NCBI GenBank assembly: GCA_009773165.1
Contig: WOUZ01000009.1
Coordinates: forward strand, 1 to 64,000
Direction of reading: 5' to 3'
Length of the DNA stretch: 64,000 bases
From: Bacteroidota bacterium
GTDB taxonomy: Bacteria > Bacteroidota > Bacteroidia > Bacteroidales > F082
This document shows, in pieces, positions 37,166-45,784 of this stretch. The notes below the pieces were generated by a model that saw only the letters and a program-made list of their open reading frames with translations, ran no database searches and was not told the DNA's origin. A program made the translations under genes and the position numbers. Each line of letters starts with the position of its first letter. The first letter of the stretch is position 1.

Positions 37166-37191
37166 AGTTCAAAATAGAACAACAGAACAGA

Positions 37192-37872
37192 ATGAAACAG
37201 AATTTGACACATATTACACTTGTAGTTGACGACTATGACAAAGCAATTGAATTTTACACAGAAAAATTACATTTCACCTTAATAGAAAACACTGTACTTT
37301 CAGATAAAAAACGTTGGGTTTTAGTGAGGCCACAAGGTTCGAATGAATGTTCTTTATTGTTAGCCAAAGGCGCAAATGAAGAACAAATAAGCAGAATTGG
37401 AAACCAAACGGGTGGAAGAGTTTTTTTGTTCTTACATACCGACAATTTTAAAAGAGACTATCAGAATCTGATTGACAACAACATTAAAATAGTTAGAGAA
37501 CCAAGTTTTGCAGAATATGGGAAAGTGGCAGTTTTTGAAGATTTATATGGTAACCTCTGGGACTTAATTGAGCCAATAAAATCAGAAGAGCAATTTCATT
37601 TGACAGGAATTTTAAAAATAAATGACCCGACAAAAATTGACTTCGCAATTTCCGAACTTAAAAAACTAAGAAAGCTAACGCTTTTAGAAAAGGGAACCAT
37701 TTCATTTGACATTAAACAAGTGAAAGATGACCCGTCAAAAATAATTCTTTGGGAATGTTTTAAAGACGAATCGTCATATCATAACCATTTGTGTTCAAAA
37801 CACCTTCAAGAATTTATTAAACTTGACTTGGTAGAACTTGATTATGGTTATATGACGAAGAATATAGAATAA
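37192..37872 (+). CDS. VOC (glyoxalase-like) domain fused to an ABM-type domain
   Basis: The 226-residue protein has two parts. Residues 1-125 are a vicinal-oxygen-chelate module: LTHITLVVDDYDKAIEFYTEKL with metal-ligand His, VFEDLYGNLWDLIEP with Glu. Residues about 130-226 resemble an antibiotic-biosynthesis-monooxygenase (dimeric alpha/beta barrel) domain, with IILWECFKDESSYHNHLCSKHLQEF. Each family is common alone; the fusion could couple modification and degradation of a small reactive compound. The gene stands alone between class B copies 5 and 6. Confidence 0.75.
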   Translation: MKQNLTHITLVVDDYDKAIEFYTEKLHFTLIENTVLSDKKRWVLVRPQGSNECSLLLAKGANEEQISRIGNQTGGRVFLFLHTDNFKRDYQNLIDNNIKIVREPSFAEYGKVAVFEDLYGNLWDLIEPIKSEEQFHLTGILKINDPTKIDFAISELKKLRKLTLLEKGTISFDIKQVKDDPSKIILWECFKDESSYHNHLCSKHLQEFIKLDLVELDYGYMTKNIE

Positions 37873-37880
37873 TCAACGAA

Positions 37881-38040
37881 CCGATAATAATCAGGTGCTC
37901 AAGTGGTCGGAATGACCTAGCGAAAACTCCCGGTTAGACGAACCCCCATACGTGTAATTTTTGTTAGGGAAATTAAAAGAGGATTTGTTATGATGGTTGG
38001 TATGAAGATGAAAGATTTTAATGGACATTCTCTGAAGAAA
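37881..38040. repeat. Class B repeat, copy 6 (5' module with alternative 3' module)
   Basis: It matches copy 4: AATCAGGTGCTCAAGTGG, AATGACCTAGCGAAAACTCC, CATACGTGTAATTTTTGTTA and then GGTTGGTATGAAGATGAAAG. The following 220 bp up to 38,266 contain a 28-codon frame (MKKFCLQLRL...) that was not called as a gene. Confidence 0.55.
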
Positions 38041-38266
38041 TGAAAAAATTCTGTTTACAATTGCGGTTATCTTTGCTCAAAAAAGCAGAAAAACGATTTG
38101 ATTTAAATTTTGAGGACGACTTGTAAAAGTGGTCCGTTAGCCAGAAACAATAGAGAGTCAACAAATTTGTGATTATTTTGTAAAATGACAGAATTCTGGG
38201 AAGTTTTGCCTGATCGATTGAAGTCAATTGATTATTAACTATACATTTATGTTCATAACATTAAGT

Positions 38267-40288
38267 ATGAAAAAAAAATACAAGGTTTTTGGAATAATTT
38301 TCCTGATGTTTTTAATGGGTATTGATACTGCAAATGCCCAACGCGATCCAATAAAATGGCCATTCGACAAATATTCAATTTGGAATGTGCCGATACATAA
38401 CAATGCTGTTTATGTTGCCTCAGGCTTAACTCAAGTTAACTCAAATTCGTTTAATGTTGATGAAGAAGTGGTGATTATGAGACCAATCGAGCCTCTCATG
38501 AAAGTAGAAACTAATTATGCCGATTGGAGTGGGGGCGATCGTTGTCCGGATCAGGGGCCTACCATGTTTTCGGCACCTATACCTGCCAATTATATTTACG
38601 ACAACTCTGTTTGGCAAGGGAGCACGCCAAATGCAGGGGCTGCAATACTAAATGAAGATGGAAATAGAATCATGCAAACCCAGCCTTTTGCTAAATGCGA
38701 TACAACTTATGCTACCTCACATTATTTATGGGATGAAAATGTTTGTCTGCTTAAAGGCGAATGTATATATGGTGCACATGGAGGTAGTGCTTTGAGTAGT
38801 ATTGGTGGAACTATTCGGGTAGGAGAATTCACTTCGGGTGCTATAAACCATGTACTAAAAATTAACGTTTGGGGTAAGCATTTTTTAAGTAGCAGTGGCA
38901 ACGGCTACCGATGGCCTTCAAATCATGCAGATGGCGGATATCATCAACCAAACAGCTTTAATTATTATGGTGGCTCAGTACCTCAAATGGTCATGGGGAG
39001 TTTACTGGCTATTCATAAAAATATTGATATCAATTTACTTGGACTTGAAACCGCACCTGGTTTAATAATTGCCAAAACCATGCAGGATTATGGTGCATAT
39101 ATAGTTGACAATACGGGGTGGAATAATTTTGCATTTGTCACAGAAACCGGACCTGAGGGTATAGTTAGAAATGAATTTCATAATTTATATGGCTTTGGCA
39201 TTGAAGCCTGGGACAACCTTAACAATACGGCTTGGGGGCGGGATATGAAACGAATACTTACCAGTTTGTATGTTATTGATAACAATGATGCAAGCAATAT
39301 TAGCGGCGGACCTACTGAATCGACCAACAGAAGGGCATCTTTTGCTCCTGATATCGCTGGCGAACCGATTCCTGGTAGGGTACAAGTCGAAAACTATAAT
39401 GCAATGAGTGGCATATCGGTTTCGACTGCTGAAGACGTTGACGGAGATTTACATGTAGGAAATATTGATACCGGCGATTGGATGGATTACAATGTGGAGG
39501 TTGGAACGTCTGGAACTTACAACATAAATTACCGTGTGACAGGTTATTATAGTGGTGGCAAATTACAGTTACAAGAAGGTGGTACAGAAATTCATACTGT
39601 TAATATACCAAATACAGGAGGATGGCAAAACTGGACTACTGTTAGTAATTTGGCATATTTATCGCAGGGTACCCATAGGTTACGTATTTATGTTCTTGTT
39701 GCAGGCTGGAATATAAATTGGTTCGAAGGTGTCTCCTCCAATCCGAATCAATCGCCCGCTTGCAACATAACTGCTCCAAACAACAATGATATTTATACAG
39801 CTCCCGCCAGCATAACTATTAAAGCAAACACTTCTGATTCTGATGGTTCGGTAATAAAGGTTCAATTCTATAATGGTGCTACTTTGCTTCATACAGATAC
39901 TAAATATCCATATTACTATAATTGGGCAAATGTAGCAGCCGGAACATACAACATAACCGCCATAGCAACTGATAATGCAGGAGCGCAAACAACCTCTTCA
40001 AATGTTACTATTTTGGTTAACACTTCAGATACTGACATTAAGGATATAATAGAAACCAGAGAGTTAACACTATATCCTAACCCTAATTACGGGATGGTTT
40101 ATATTAATTCTGAAAAAGACGTTGAAAGTATTAAAGTTTATAGTGTTACAGGCCAATTAGTTTTGGAATCGAAAGGCAGTATCAAATCACTTGACCTTTC
40201 ATCGCTGTCTTTTGGGATTTATTATTTAAAAATCACAACAGCCGAAAAAACAATTGCCATTAGAAAAATTATTTTTATTCGGGAATAA
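38267..40288 (+). CDS. Large secreted protein with CBM6, Ig-like and T9SS domains
   Basis: The protein is about 673 residues with a signal peptide (to about residue 25, NAQ). An N-terminal domain of about 350 residues of unknown fold is rich in Trp and aromatic residues (KWPFDKYSIWNVPIHNNAVYV, DNSVWQGSTPN, GNGYRWPSNHADGGYHQ). A CBM6 follows (RVQVENYNAMSGISV, DTGDWMDYNV, GTHRLRIYV), then a bacterial Ig-like domain (VQFYNGATLLHTDTKYPYYYNW) and a type A sorting domain (LYPNPNYGMVYINS). The architecture suggests surface polysaccharide binding or cleavage. The N-terminal domain may be a catalytic unit I could not identify. Confidence 0.8.
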   Translation: MKKKYKVFGIIFLMFLMGIDTANAQRDPIKWPFDKYSIWNVPIHNNAVYVASGLTQVNSNSFNVDEEVVIMRPIEPLMKVETNYADWSGGDRCPDQGPTMFSAPIPANYIYDNSVWQGSTPNAGAAILNEDGNRIMQTQPFAKCDTTYATSHYLWDENVCLLKGECIYGAHGGSALSSIGGTIRVGEFTSGAINHVLKINVWGKHFLSSSGNGYRWPSNHADGGYHQPNSFNYYGGSVPQMVMGSLLAIHKNIDINLLGLETAPGLIIAKTMQDYGAYIVDNTGWNNFAFVTETGPEGIVRNEFHNLYGFGIEAWDNLNNTAWGRDMKRILTSLYVIDNNDASNISGGPTESTNRRASFAPDIAGEPIPGRVQVENYNAMSGISVSTAEDVDGDLHVGNIDTGDWMDYNVEVGTSGTYNINYRVTGYYSGGKLQLQEGGTEIHTVNIPNTGGWQNWTTVSNLAYLSQGTHRLRIYVLVAGWNINWFEGVSSNPNQSPACNITAPNNNDIYTAPASITIKANTSDSDGSVIKVQFYNGATLLHTDTKYPYYYNWANVAAGTYNITAIATDNAGAQTTSSNVTILVNTSDTDIKDIIETRELTLYPNPNYGMVYINSEKDVESIKVYSVTGQLVLESKGSIKSLDLSSLSFGIYYLKITTAEKTIAIRKIIFIRE

Positions 40289-40438
40289 ATTTGGTGAGTA
40301 TGGCTTGATAGATATTCCAGGCATTGACGAACTCATTATACATATGGAAAATGAACATCAGTTAAAATGTATCATAATTCGAAGTAAAAAGATAAATTTA
40401 TGTCCCATTCACAAATCAAATAAAAATGTCTACTGGTA
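40289..40438. other. Short intergenic stretch
   Basis: Nothing recognised between the T9SS protein gene and class B copy 7. Confidence 0.4.
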
Positions 40439-40798
40439 CTAATCAGGAGTTCATGTGGTCGGAATGACTCTTCCGATTGTTATTGAAAGAACTCCCGGTT
40501 GGACAAACCCTCATCCATGTAATTTTGGTTCACAAAGTGTTTTGAAAACTAAAAAGTCCGGTGGATCTGGTTGATGAATAAAAAACATTTTACTTTTGAA
40601 AAATTCAACGTTAAAAAACAAGGTTATGCCGTAAAGCTGCAATTTAACTTCGACTTCATTTTCAGACAGCATTTTGATTTTATTATTTAAACTATTTGAT
40701 AATAGATGTTTAGAAATTGATAGGGTGGAGGAAAGGTAAATCTGGAATAAACGCCTTTTTGGGGGTAAACAATCGTTAATCAGAATTATAACCAACGA
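40439..40798. repeat. Class B dispersed repeat, copy 7 (near full length)
   Basis: It has both modules: AATCAGGAGTTCATGTGG, GAACTCCCGGTTGGAC, CATGTAATTTTGGTTCAC, AAACTAAAAAGTCCGGTGG, AACATTTTACTTTTG, AAGGTTATGCCG, TTTAGAAATTGATAGGG and the terminus AACAATCGTTAATC. The minus-strand frame keeps KMFFIHQPDPPDFLVFK. It ends immediately before the propeller gene start at 40,800. Confidence 0.65.
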
Positions 40799-40799
40799 T

Positions 40800-41912
40800 A
40801 TGACAAGGATAGAAAATAAGAAAATATTCATGGCAGGAATTTCAATTTTAATTGTTCTGATTTTTCAAATCTCGCCTTGCACAGGACAAGGGGAAGAAAA
40901 ATCGGTTAATGATAAAATAGAAAATGAAGGGAACAATCAACAACAAACTTTTAATCGAAGCACGACATTTCCACAAATTCACACCAATTTAAATGGAATG
41001 GTTAGGGAGTTTGTAAGGACCATGTATCAAGACAAAAAAGGGAACTATTGGTTTGGAACAAATGGAAATGGGATTATCCGTTACGATGGGCAAACACTTG
41101 AAGCAATTACAATCGAAGGAATCCATCCATATATGAGGGTTATTGAAATTGTAGAAGATAAAGCAGGTAATATATGGTTCGGAACTTCCGATGGACTTAT
41201 AAAATACGATGGTAAAAAATTTAAAGCATTTTCAACAAATGAAGGATTGCAAGGTGAGGATGAAGAAATCTGGGGTTTAACAATTGACAACAACGGACTA
41301 ATTTGGGTAGGATCGATAGGAGGAGTTAGTCATTTTGACGGAGAGAAGTTTATACCTTTTTCCCTGCCAGATTCAATGGTCGAAAATCCGCAGCACATGT
41401 TATCTGATAAATTAGTTTTTAAAATTATAGAAGACAAAAGTGGTACCATTTGGCTTGTTACAGACGGAAATGGAATTTTCAAATACAATAAAGGGGAATT
41501 TACTCATTTAACAACAAAAAATGGACTTACCGACAATAGTACTGCAGATATCCTGGAGGACAAACAAGGAAATATTTGGATTGGAACTTTTTATGGGGGT
41601 GTGAGTAAATTTGATGGCACGACATATACTAACTTCACCAAAGATGGTATTGTTGAAGGTGAAGAAACCTATAATTTTTGTGAAGACAGCCAAGGGAATA
41701 TCTGGTTTACAGCAGAAGGTTTTGGTGTTTACCGCTACGATGGCGCTAATTTCACGCAATTCACAACTGACAATGGCTTAACCTCCAATGTAGTACTAAG
41801 TATTCTTGAGGACAACAAGGGACAAGTTTGGTTTGGCACCTGGCAAGGATTAAGTATTTATGACGGACGAGAATTTATGAATGCAAAAGATAAAGAACCC
41901 TGGACGAACTAA
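40800..41912 (+). CDS. Secreted regulator-propeller protein
   Basis: This is a 370-residue protein with an N-terminal hydrophobic segment (ISILIVLIFQISPCTGQ), either a signal peptide or a lipoprotein signal with Cys near residue 27. About seven propeller blades follow, of the form GNIWFGT...GxxxYDG (GNYWFGTNGNG, GNIWFGTSDGL, GLIWVGSIGGV, GTIWLVTDGNG, GNIWIGTFYGG, GQVWFGTWQGL). It ends after the propeller without a Y_Y_Y, kinase or output domain, so it is a stand-alone propeller rather than a hybrid sensor. The ligand is unknown. A truncated relative sits at 73-693. Confidence 0.82.
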   Translation: MTRIENKKIFMAGISILIVLIFQISPCTGQGEEKSVNDKIENEGNNQQQTFNRSTTFPQIHTNLNGMVREFVRTMYQDKKGNYWFGTNGNGIIRYDGQTLEAITIEGIHPYMRVIEIVEDKAGNIWFGTSDGLIKYDGKKFKAFSTNEGLQGEDEEIWGLTIDNNGLIWVGSIGGVSHFDGEKFIPFSLPDSMVENPQHMLSDKLVFKIIEDKSGTIWLVTDGNGIFKYNKGEFTHLTTKNGLTDNSTADILEDKQGNIWIGTFYGGVSKFDGTTYTNFTKDGIVEGEETYNFCEDSQGNIWFTAEGFGVYRYDGANFTQFTTDNGLTSNVVLSILEDNKGQVWFGTWQGLSIYDGREFMNAKDKEPWTN

Positions 41913-42066
41913 AAATAACGGTTGCTGACTGCACAACTGCAATAAGAAGGGATTCGTTCTTCGCAGACAGTTTTGTGGTTAATCAAACATTGGTTCTCCG
42001 CATCAATCCCGCAAGTGCGGGATGGTGAAAATCGCCACCTTCGCCAAGCCCGAAAACGTTGGGCGT
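41911..42066. repeat. Class C dispersed intergenic repeat, copy 3
   Basis: It contains GCAATAAGAAGGGATTCG, CGCAGACAGTTTTGTGG, CTCCGCATCAAT, TGAAAATCGCCACCTTCGCC and ends AAACGTTGGGCGTAAT. The sequence GTTGGGC at 42,058-42,064 fits the integron core GTTRRRY. An internal perfect hairpin, ATCCCGCA (42,006-42,013) and TGCGGGAT (42,016-42,023), is present. Confidence 0.55.
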
Positions 42067-42249
42067 AATGCTGGAAAACTGCTTCTAACTGGATAGATTT
42101 GGTTGAAATAATTGATAATTTGCTATGGAATATGGTTATGGAAAGTAAAGAAAAAGAACGGAGTAATTGAGAATGTCGTGTAAATGTCGTGTTTTTGTGG
42201 TTGGAAAGTTACCTTAATCATACTGACCTTTGGACTCAAAAATAAAAAA

Positions 42250-42795
42250 ATGGAAACAGGAAAATTAATAAAAGAGTTAAGAATTAAAAAGGGCATGACT
42301 CAGGAAGAGTTGGCTGATAAAACCGAAGTTAGTGCAAGAACAATTCAACGAATTGAAAACGGAGAAGTTGACCCACGAGCATATACTCTTCAAATGATTG
42401 CTAAAGCACTAGATGTTGATTTTAGTTTGTTTGCAGAAAATGAATTAAAGGAAAAACAGGAACTCCAAAAGATAGACGGCAACAATTGGTTAGCACTTAT
42501 TCATTTAAGTGGAATAATACCCTTAATCTTTCCGACCTTAGTATTATGGAATAATAAAAAAGACAAAACCAAAGATATGATAAACCATTTTCGTGCTGCT
42601 ATTTCTTTACAGTTATTAATTTGGGTAATCTGCCTTTTTGGTCTGTGGATTTATTGGAGAGTTAATCAACCGATACCGGTTATAGGAGGATTATTGGTCG
42701 GTGGTTTAATATCTATAATGAATGCAATTTTTGTTATGAATGGGAAGCCTTTCATAAATCCATTTATAAAAAGGGAAGAAACAAATAGGAAATGA
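42250..42795 (+). CDS. XRE-family HTH regulator with DUF4870-like membrane domain
   Basis: The protein is about 181 residues: HTH of the Cro/C1 type (MTQEELADKTEVSARTIQRIENGE) in residues 8-62, then a DUF4870-like region with three hydrophobic segments (LIHLSGIIPLIFPTLVLW, INHFRAAISLQLLIWVI, GGLLVGGLISIMNAIFVM). The start at 42,250 is preferred over 42,184. It has the same architecture as the protein at 6331-6870. A membrane-anchored repressor is the likely form. It precedes the class D promoter of the S9 peptidase. Confidence 0.78.
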   Translation: METGKLIKELRIKKGMTQEELADKTEVSARTIQRIENGEVDPRAYTLQMIAKALDVDFSLFAENELKEKQELQKIDGNNWLALIHLSGIIPLIFPTLVLWNNKKDKTKDMINHFRAAISLQLLIWVICLFGLWIYWRVNQPIPVIGGLLVGGLISIMNAIFVMNGKPFINPFIKREETNRK

Positions 42796-42808
42796 AGCAC
42801 ATACCCCC

Positions 42809-42933
42809 AACAAACGCTATCGCAAATGCGGGTTTGCTGGTTCATGAAACATTTGAAATCTTTATATACATTTGTGCTGGCTGCAAGCTGAGCAACAATT
42901 TATACCATCACTTGTTATAGAGTCGGCCTTTAT
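42809..42933 (+). promoter_or_regulatory. Class D repeat, copy 2: conserved upstream region with -7 box
   Basis: It matches 2767-2893 over about 125 bp. TACATTTG at 42,867-42,874 fits TAnnTTTG and would give a leader of about 95 nt before the ATG at 42,974. Conservation extends both upstream and downstream of the -7 box, including GCAACAATTTA in the leader. Confidence 0.55.
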
Positions 42934-42973
42934 AGACATTTCAAAAATAAATACTAACGAAACTATCATCAAT

Positions 42974-44926
42974 ATGAAAAAGTACCTTTTATTAATAACA
43001 ATTACTGCTTGCTTTTTTGTAACATACAACAGTACAGGGCAAACCAAAAAAGAGATTGGTAATCTCGTTATTGAAAACATCCCTGATATTCCACATGAGC
43101 TAAGGGAAAGGTTAAACCAATACCAGAATACCCGTGGGGCAGCAGTATCTGGCTGGAGTCCAAATGGAAATGCAATGCTTATGTTTACCCGCTTTGGTGA
43201 GACATCCCAGATTCATCTTATCAACATGCCTGGTGGGGCAAGAAAGCAACTGACATTTTTTAAAGAACCAGTTGATGGTGGATATTTCTGTCCAAATCCT
43301 GTATATAATGGTTTTATGTTTACAAAAGATATTGGTGGCAATGAATTCAGTCAACTTTACTGGTTCGATTTATCTAAAGGAAAATATGAAATGATATCTG
43401 ACGGAGGAAGAACACAAAACTCAAATGTCTTATGGTCGGATAACGGAACAATGTTTATTTATACGAGTACACGGAGAAATTTAAAAGACTATGATTTGTA
43501 TCTTGGAAACATGAATGATATAAAGAATGTCAAATCAATCCTTGAGAAGGAGGGTCGTTGGAACCCACTTGATTGGAGCAGAGATGGGGAAAAAGTGATT
43601 GTTACTAATTATATATCTGCTAACAAATCTGTATTTTACATACTTGATTTGTCGAATGGTTCTCTGGAACAAATCAATCCGTCTGCCAAAGAGGATATTT
43701 CTTATGGGAATAGTGCCTGGACATCTGATGCGAAAGGTATTTACTATATATCTGATGAAGGGGGTGAATTTATGACTTTGAAATATTACGATGTAGCCAC
43801 AAAAAAATCGACTAATCTGACCAAGGAAATTAACTGGGACATATATGATTTTATTATAAACAAAGAGAGGAATACAATTGTTTTTTCAGTAAACGAAAAC
43901 GGCGCATATAAATTGTACCGAATGGAACTGGCAACAAATGAATACGAAGCAATCAGCGGATTGCCTGCCGGCCTTGTGTATCCCGATAAATTCCATCCAA
44001 ATGGGACAATGTTCAGTCTCCAGATTAACTCCCCTAAATCCCCGAGCGATATATATTCATTTGATTTACTAACCAATAAACTAACCCAGTGGACTTACAG
44101 CGAAATTGGCGGACTTGATAATAGTAAATTTGTAATGCCAACTTTGATAGAGTACGAAACGTTTGATAAAGTGAATGGAAAAACCAGGAAAATTCCAGCT
44201 TTTTATTACAAGCCTACAAATGTAAATGACAAAATACCGGTTGTTATTGAAATACATGGTGGACCGGAAGCACAATCTTTGCCTTACTTTAGTCCATTCC
44301 GAAGTTTCCTGGTCAATGAACTGGGGATTGCAGTAATCGAGCCAAATGTAAGAGGATCGTCTGGTTTTGGCAAATCCTACCTTAAGCTAGACAATGGCTA
44401 TAACAGGGAAGAATCTGTTCAGGATATTGGTAAACTTCTCGATTGGATCGCCTCACAACCAGAGCTTGACTCATCCAAAATTGCTGTAAGCGGAGCATCA
44501 TATGGCGGATATATGGTACTTGCATCACTAACTCACTTCAACGATCGAATTCGTTGTGGAGTTGATGTTGTAGGCATTAGTAATTTTGTCACGTTTTTAC
44601 AAAATACTGAAGACTATCGCAAAGACTTAAGAAGAGTTGAGTATGGTGACGAGCGTGACCCTCAGATGAAGGAATACCTGACAAAAATATCTCCGGCTAA
44701 CAATGTAGGCAAAATCACCAAACCACTATTAATTGTTCAGGGTCAAAATGACCCAAGAGTGCCAGCATCAGAATCGGAACAAATGAAAAATAAAATGCAG
44801 GAAAAAGGGAATGATGTATGGTACTTATTGGCAAAAGATGAAGGGCATGGATTTAGGAAGAAAGAAAACTGGACTTTTGAACAACTGGCAACCATTTTGT
44901 TTTTACAAAAATATTTATTGAAATAA
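42974..44926 (+). CDS. Secreted S9-family prolyl-oligopeptidase-type peptidase
   Basis: The protein is about 650 residues with a signal peptide (to about residue 23, STGQ). The N-terminal part is a beta-propeller (SGWSPNGNAMLMFTRF, WTSDAKGIYYISDEGG). The C-terminal alpha/beta hydrolase has nucleophile Ser509 in GASYGGYM, Asp in QGQNDPRVP and His in DEGHGF. The fold is that of S9 dipeptidyl/acylaminoacyl peptidases. The ORF extends to 42,872, but that part lies in the class D promoter. Together with the tricorn-like peptidase it would contribute to periplasmic peptide breakdown. Confidence 0.88.
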   Translation: MKKYLLLITITACFFVTYNSTGQTKKEIGNLVIENIPDIPHELRERLNQYQNTRGAAVSGWSPNGNAMLMFTRFGETSQIHLINMPGGARKQLTFFKEPVDGGYFCPNPVYNGFMFTKDIGGNEFSQLYWFDLSKGKYEMISDGGRTQNSNVLWSDNGTMFIYTSTRRNLKDYDLYLGNMNDIKNVKSILEKEGRWNPLDWSRDGEKVIVTNYISANKSVFYILDLSNGSLEQINPSAKEDISYGNSAWTSDAKGIYYISDEGGEFMTLKYYDVATKKSTNLTKEINWDIYDFIINKERNTIVFSVNENGAYKLYRMELATNEYEAISGLPAGLVYPDKFHPNGTMFSLQINSPKSPSDIYSFDLLTNKLTQWTYSEIGGLDNSKFVMPTLIEYETFDKVNGKTRKIPAFYYKPTNVNDKIPVVIEIHGGPEAQSLPYFSPFRSFLVNELGIAVIEPNVRGSSGFGKSYLKLDNGYNREESVQDIGKLLDWIASQPELDSSKIAVSGASYGGYMVLASLTHFNDRIRCGVDVVGISNFVTFLQNTEDYRKDLRRVEYGDERDPQMKEYLTKISPANNVGKITKPLLIVQGQNDPRVPASESEQMKNKMQEKGNDVWYLLAKDEGHGFRKKENWTFEQLATILFLQKYLLK

Positions 44927-44997
44927 CAATTGATTCTGGCGGTAACATTTTGTAGCCTTCGATGTGGCGTATAGTATGAAAAATTAACGGTTATATG

Positions 44998-45261
44998 TGA
45001 AATGTATTATTTTAATTTCTCTTTTTTTTTGGCTTAACAAATAATTGCATTTGTCAATTTAATTACTCTTTAACCAAGACCGATGATAGCATTTATACTT
45101 GGCTTAATATAACTATCAAAGATCCATACAGAAGGTTGGAAGACTTTAATAATGAAGAAGTTACAAATTGGGTTAAAGAGCAAAATGACTTTACTAATAG
45201 AGAGTTAGATGAATTGCATTTGGCAAATGAAATTTTCAACGATTTTATTAAATTGAGATGA
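44998..45261 (+). pseudogene. Decayed S9A prolyl oligopeptidase N-terminal fragment
   Basis: A signal-peptide-like start (V/M-KCIILISLFF, GTG at 44,998) runs into a T9 tract (45,022-45,030) where the frame shifts. It then reads TWLNITIKDPYRRLEDFN and NEEVTNWVKEQNDFTNREL, with a stop at 45,259-45,261. The DPYRxLED...W(V/K)xxQN block is the N-terminal signature of prolyl oligopeptidases. The propeller and catalytic domain are absent. Just upstream, ATGTGGCGTATAGTATG resembles a class B terminus. Confidence 0.65.
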
Positions 45262-45300
45262 TCAAATAAATACTTATCTTGTTAAAGAATAAATGATTAA

Positions 45301-45777
45301 CAATTAATCAAAATCGAATTTACAGGAGAAAATATTTTAGAATTCAAGAAGCGCTTTCCAGATGACAAGTCATGCCTGTCATATCTATCAGATCTTAAAT
45401 GGTCAAATGGATTTACTTGTACCAAGTGTGGGCATAGTAAGTATACCGTAAGAAAGAAAAATTATGCTCGAGATTGTAATCGCTGTCACCACATTGAAAG
45501 TCCCACAGCAGCCACAATTTTTCATCGCTTGCGGTTTGGTCAGCGAAAAGCCTTCGGGATCATGTTTAAGATGACAGCAACCACAAAAGGGCTAAGTGCC
45601 TCACAAGTAGCCCGGAGATATAGTATAAACCGGACAACAGCCTGGACGTTTATGCAACGAATCAGAACGGCAATGCAAAGCGGTAAAAAGCATCCCCTGG
45701 TTGTCCCTATCTCAAACATTAAGAGATTGCCAATAATTATGATAACAGCTTTAGAACCGGGTCAGGTGGGTAGCTAA
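45301..45777 (+). pseudogene. Truncated IS1595-family transposase
   Basis: The frame is open from 45,301, lacks an ATG and stops at 45,777. It reads IKIEFTGENILEFKKRFPDD, then CLSYLSDLKWSNGFTCTKCG with a zinc ribbon (CTKCGHS...CNRCHH). SPTAATIFHRLRFGQRKAFG and SASQVARRYSINRTTAWTFM complete the N-terminal half of IS1595-type (ISXO2-like) transposases. The catalytic DDE domain is missing after about residue 125, and the tail (PIIMITALEPGQVGS) has no clear match. It is inactive. It marks the right border of the accessory region. Confidence 0.75.
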
Positions 45778-45784
45778 AAACGAA

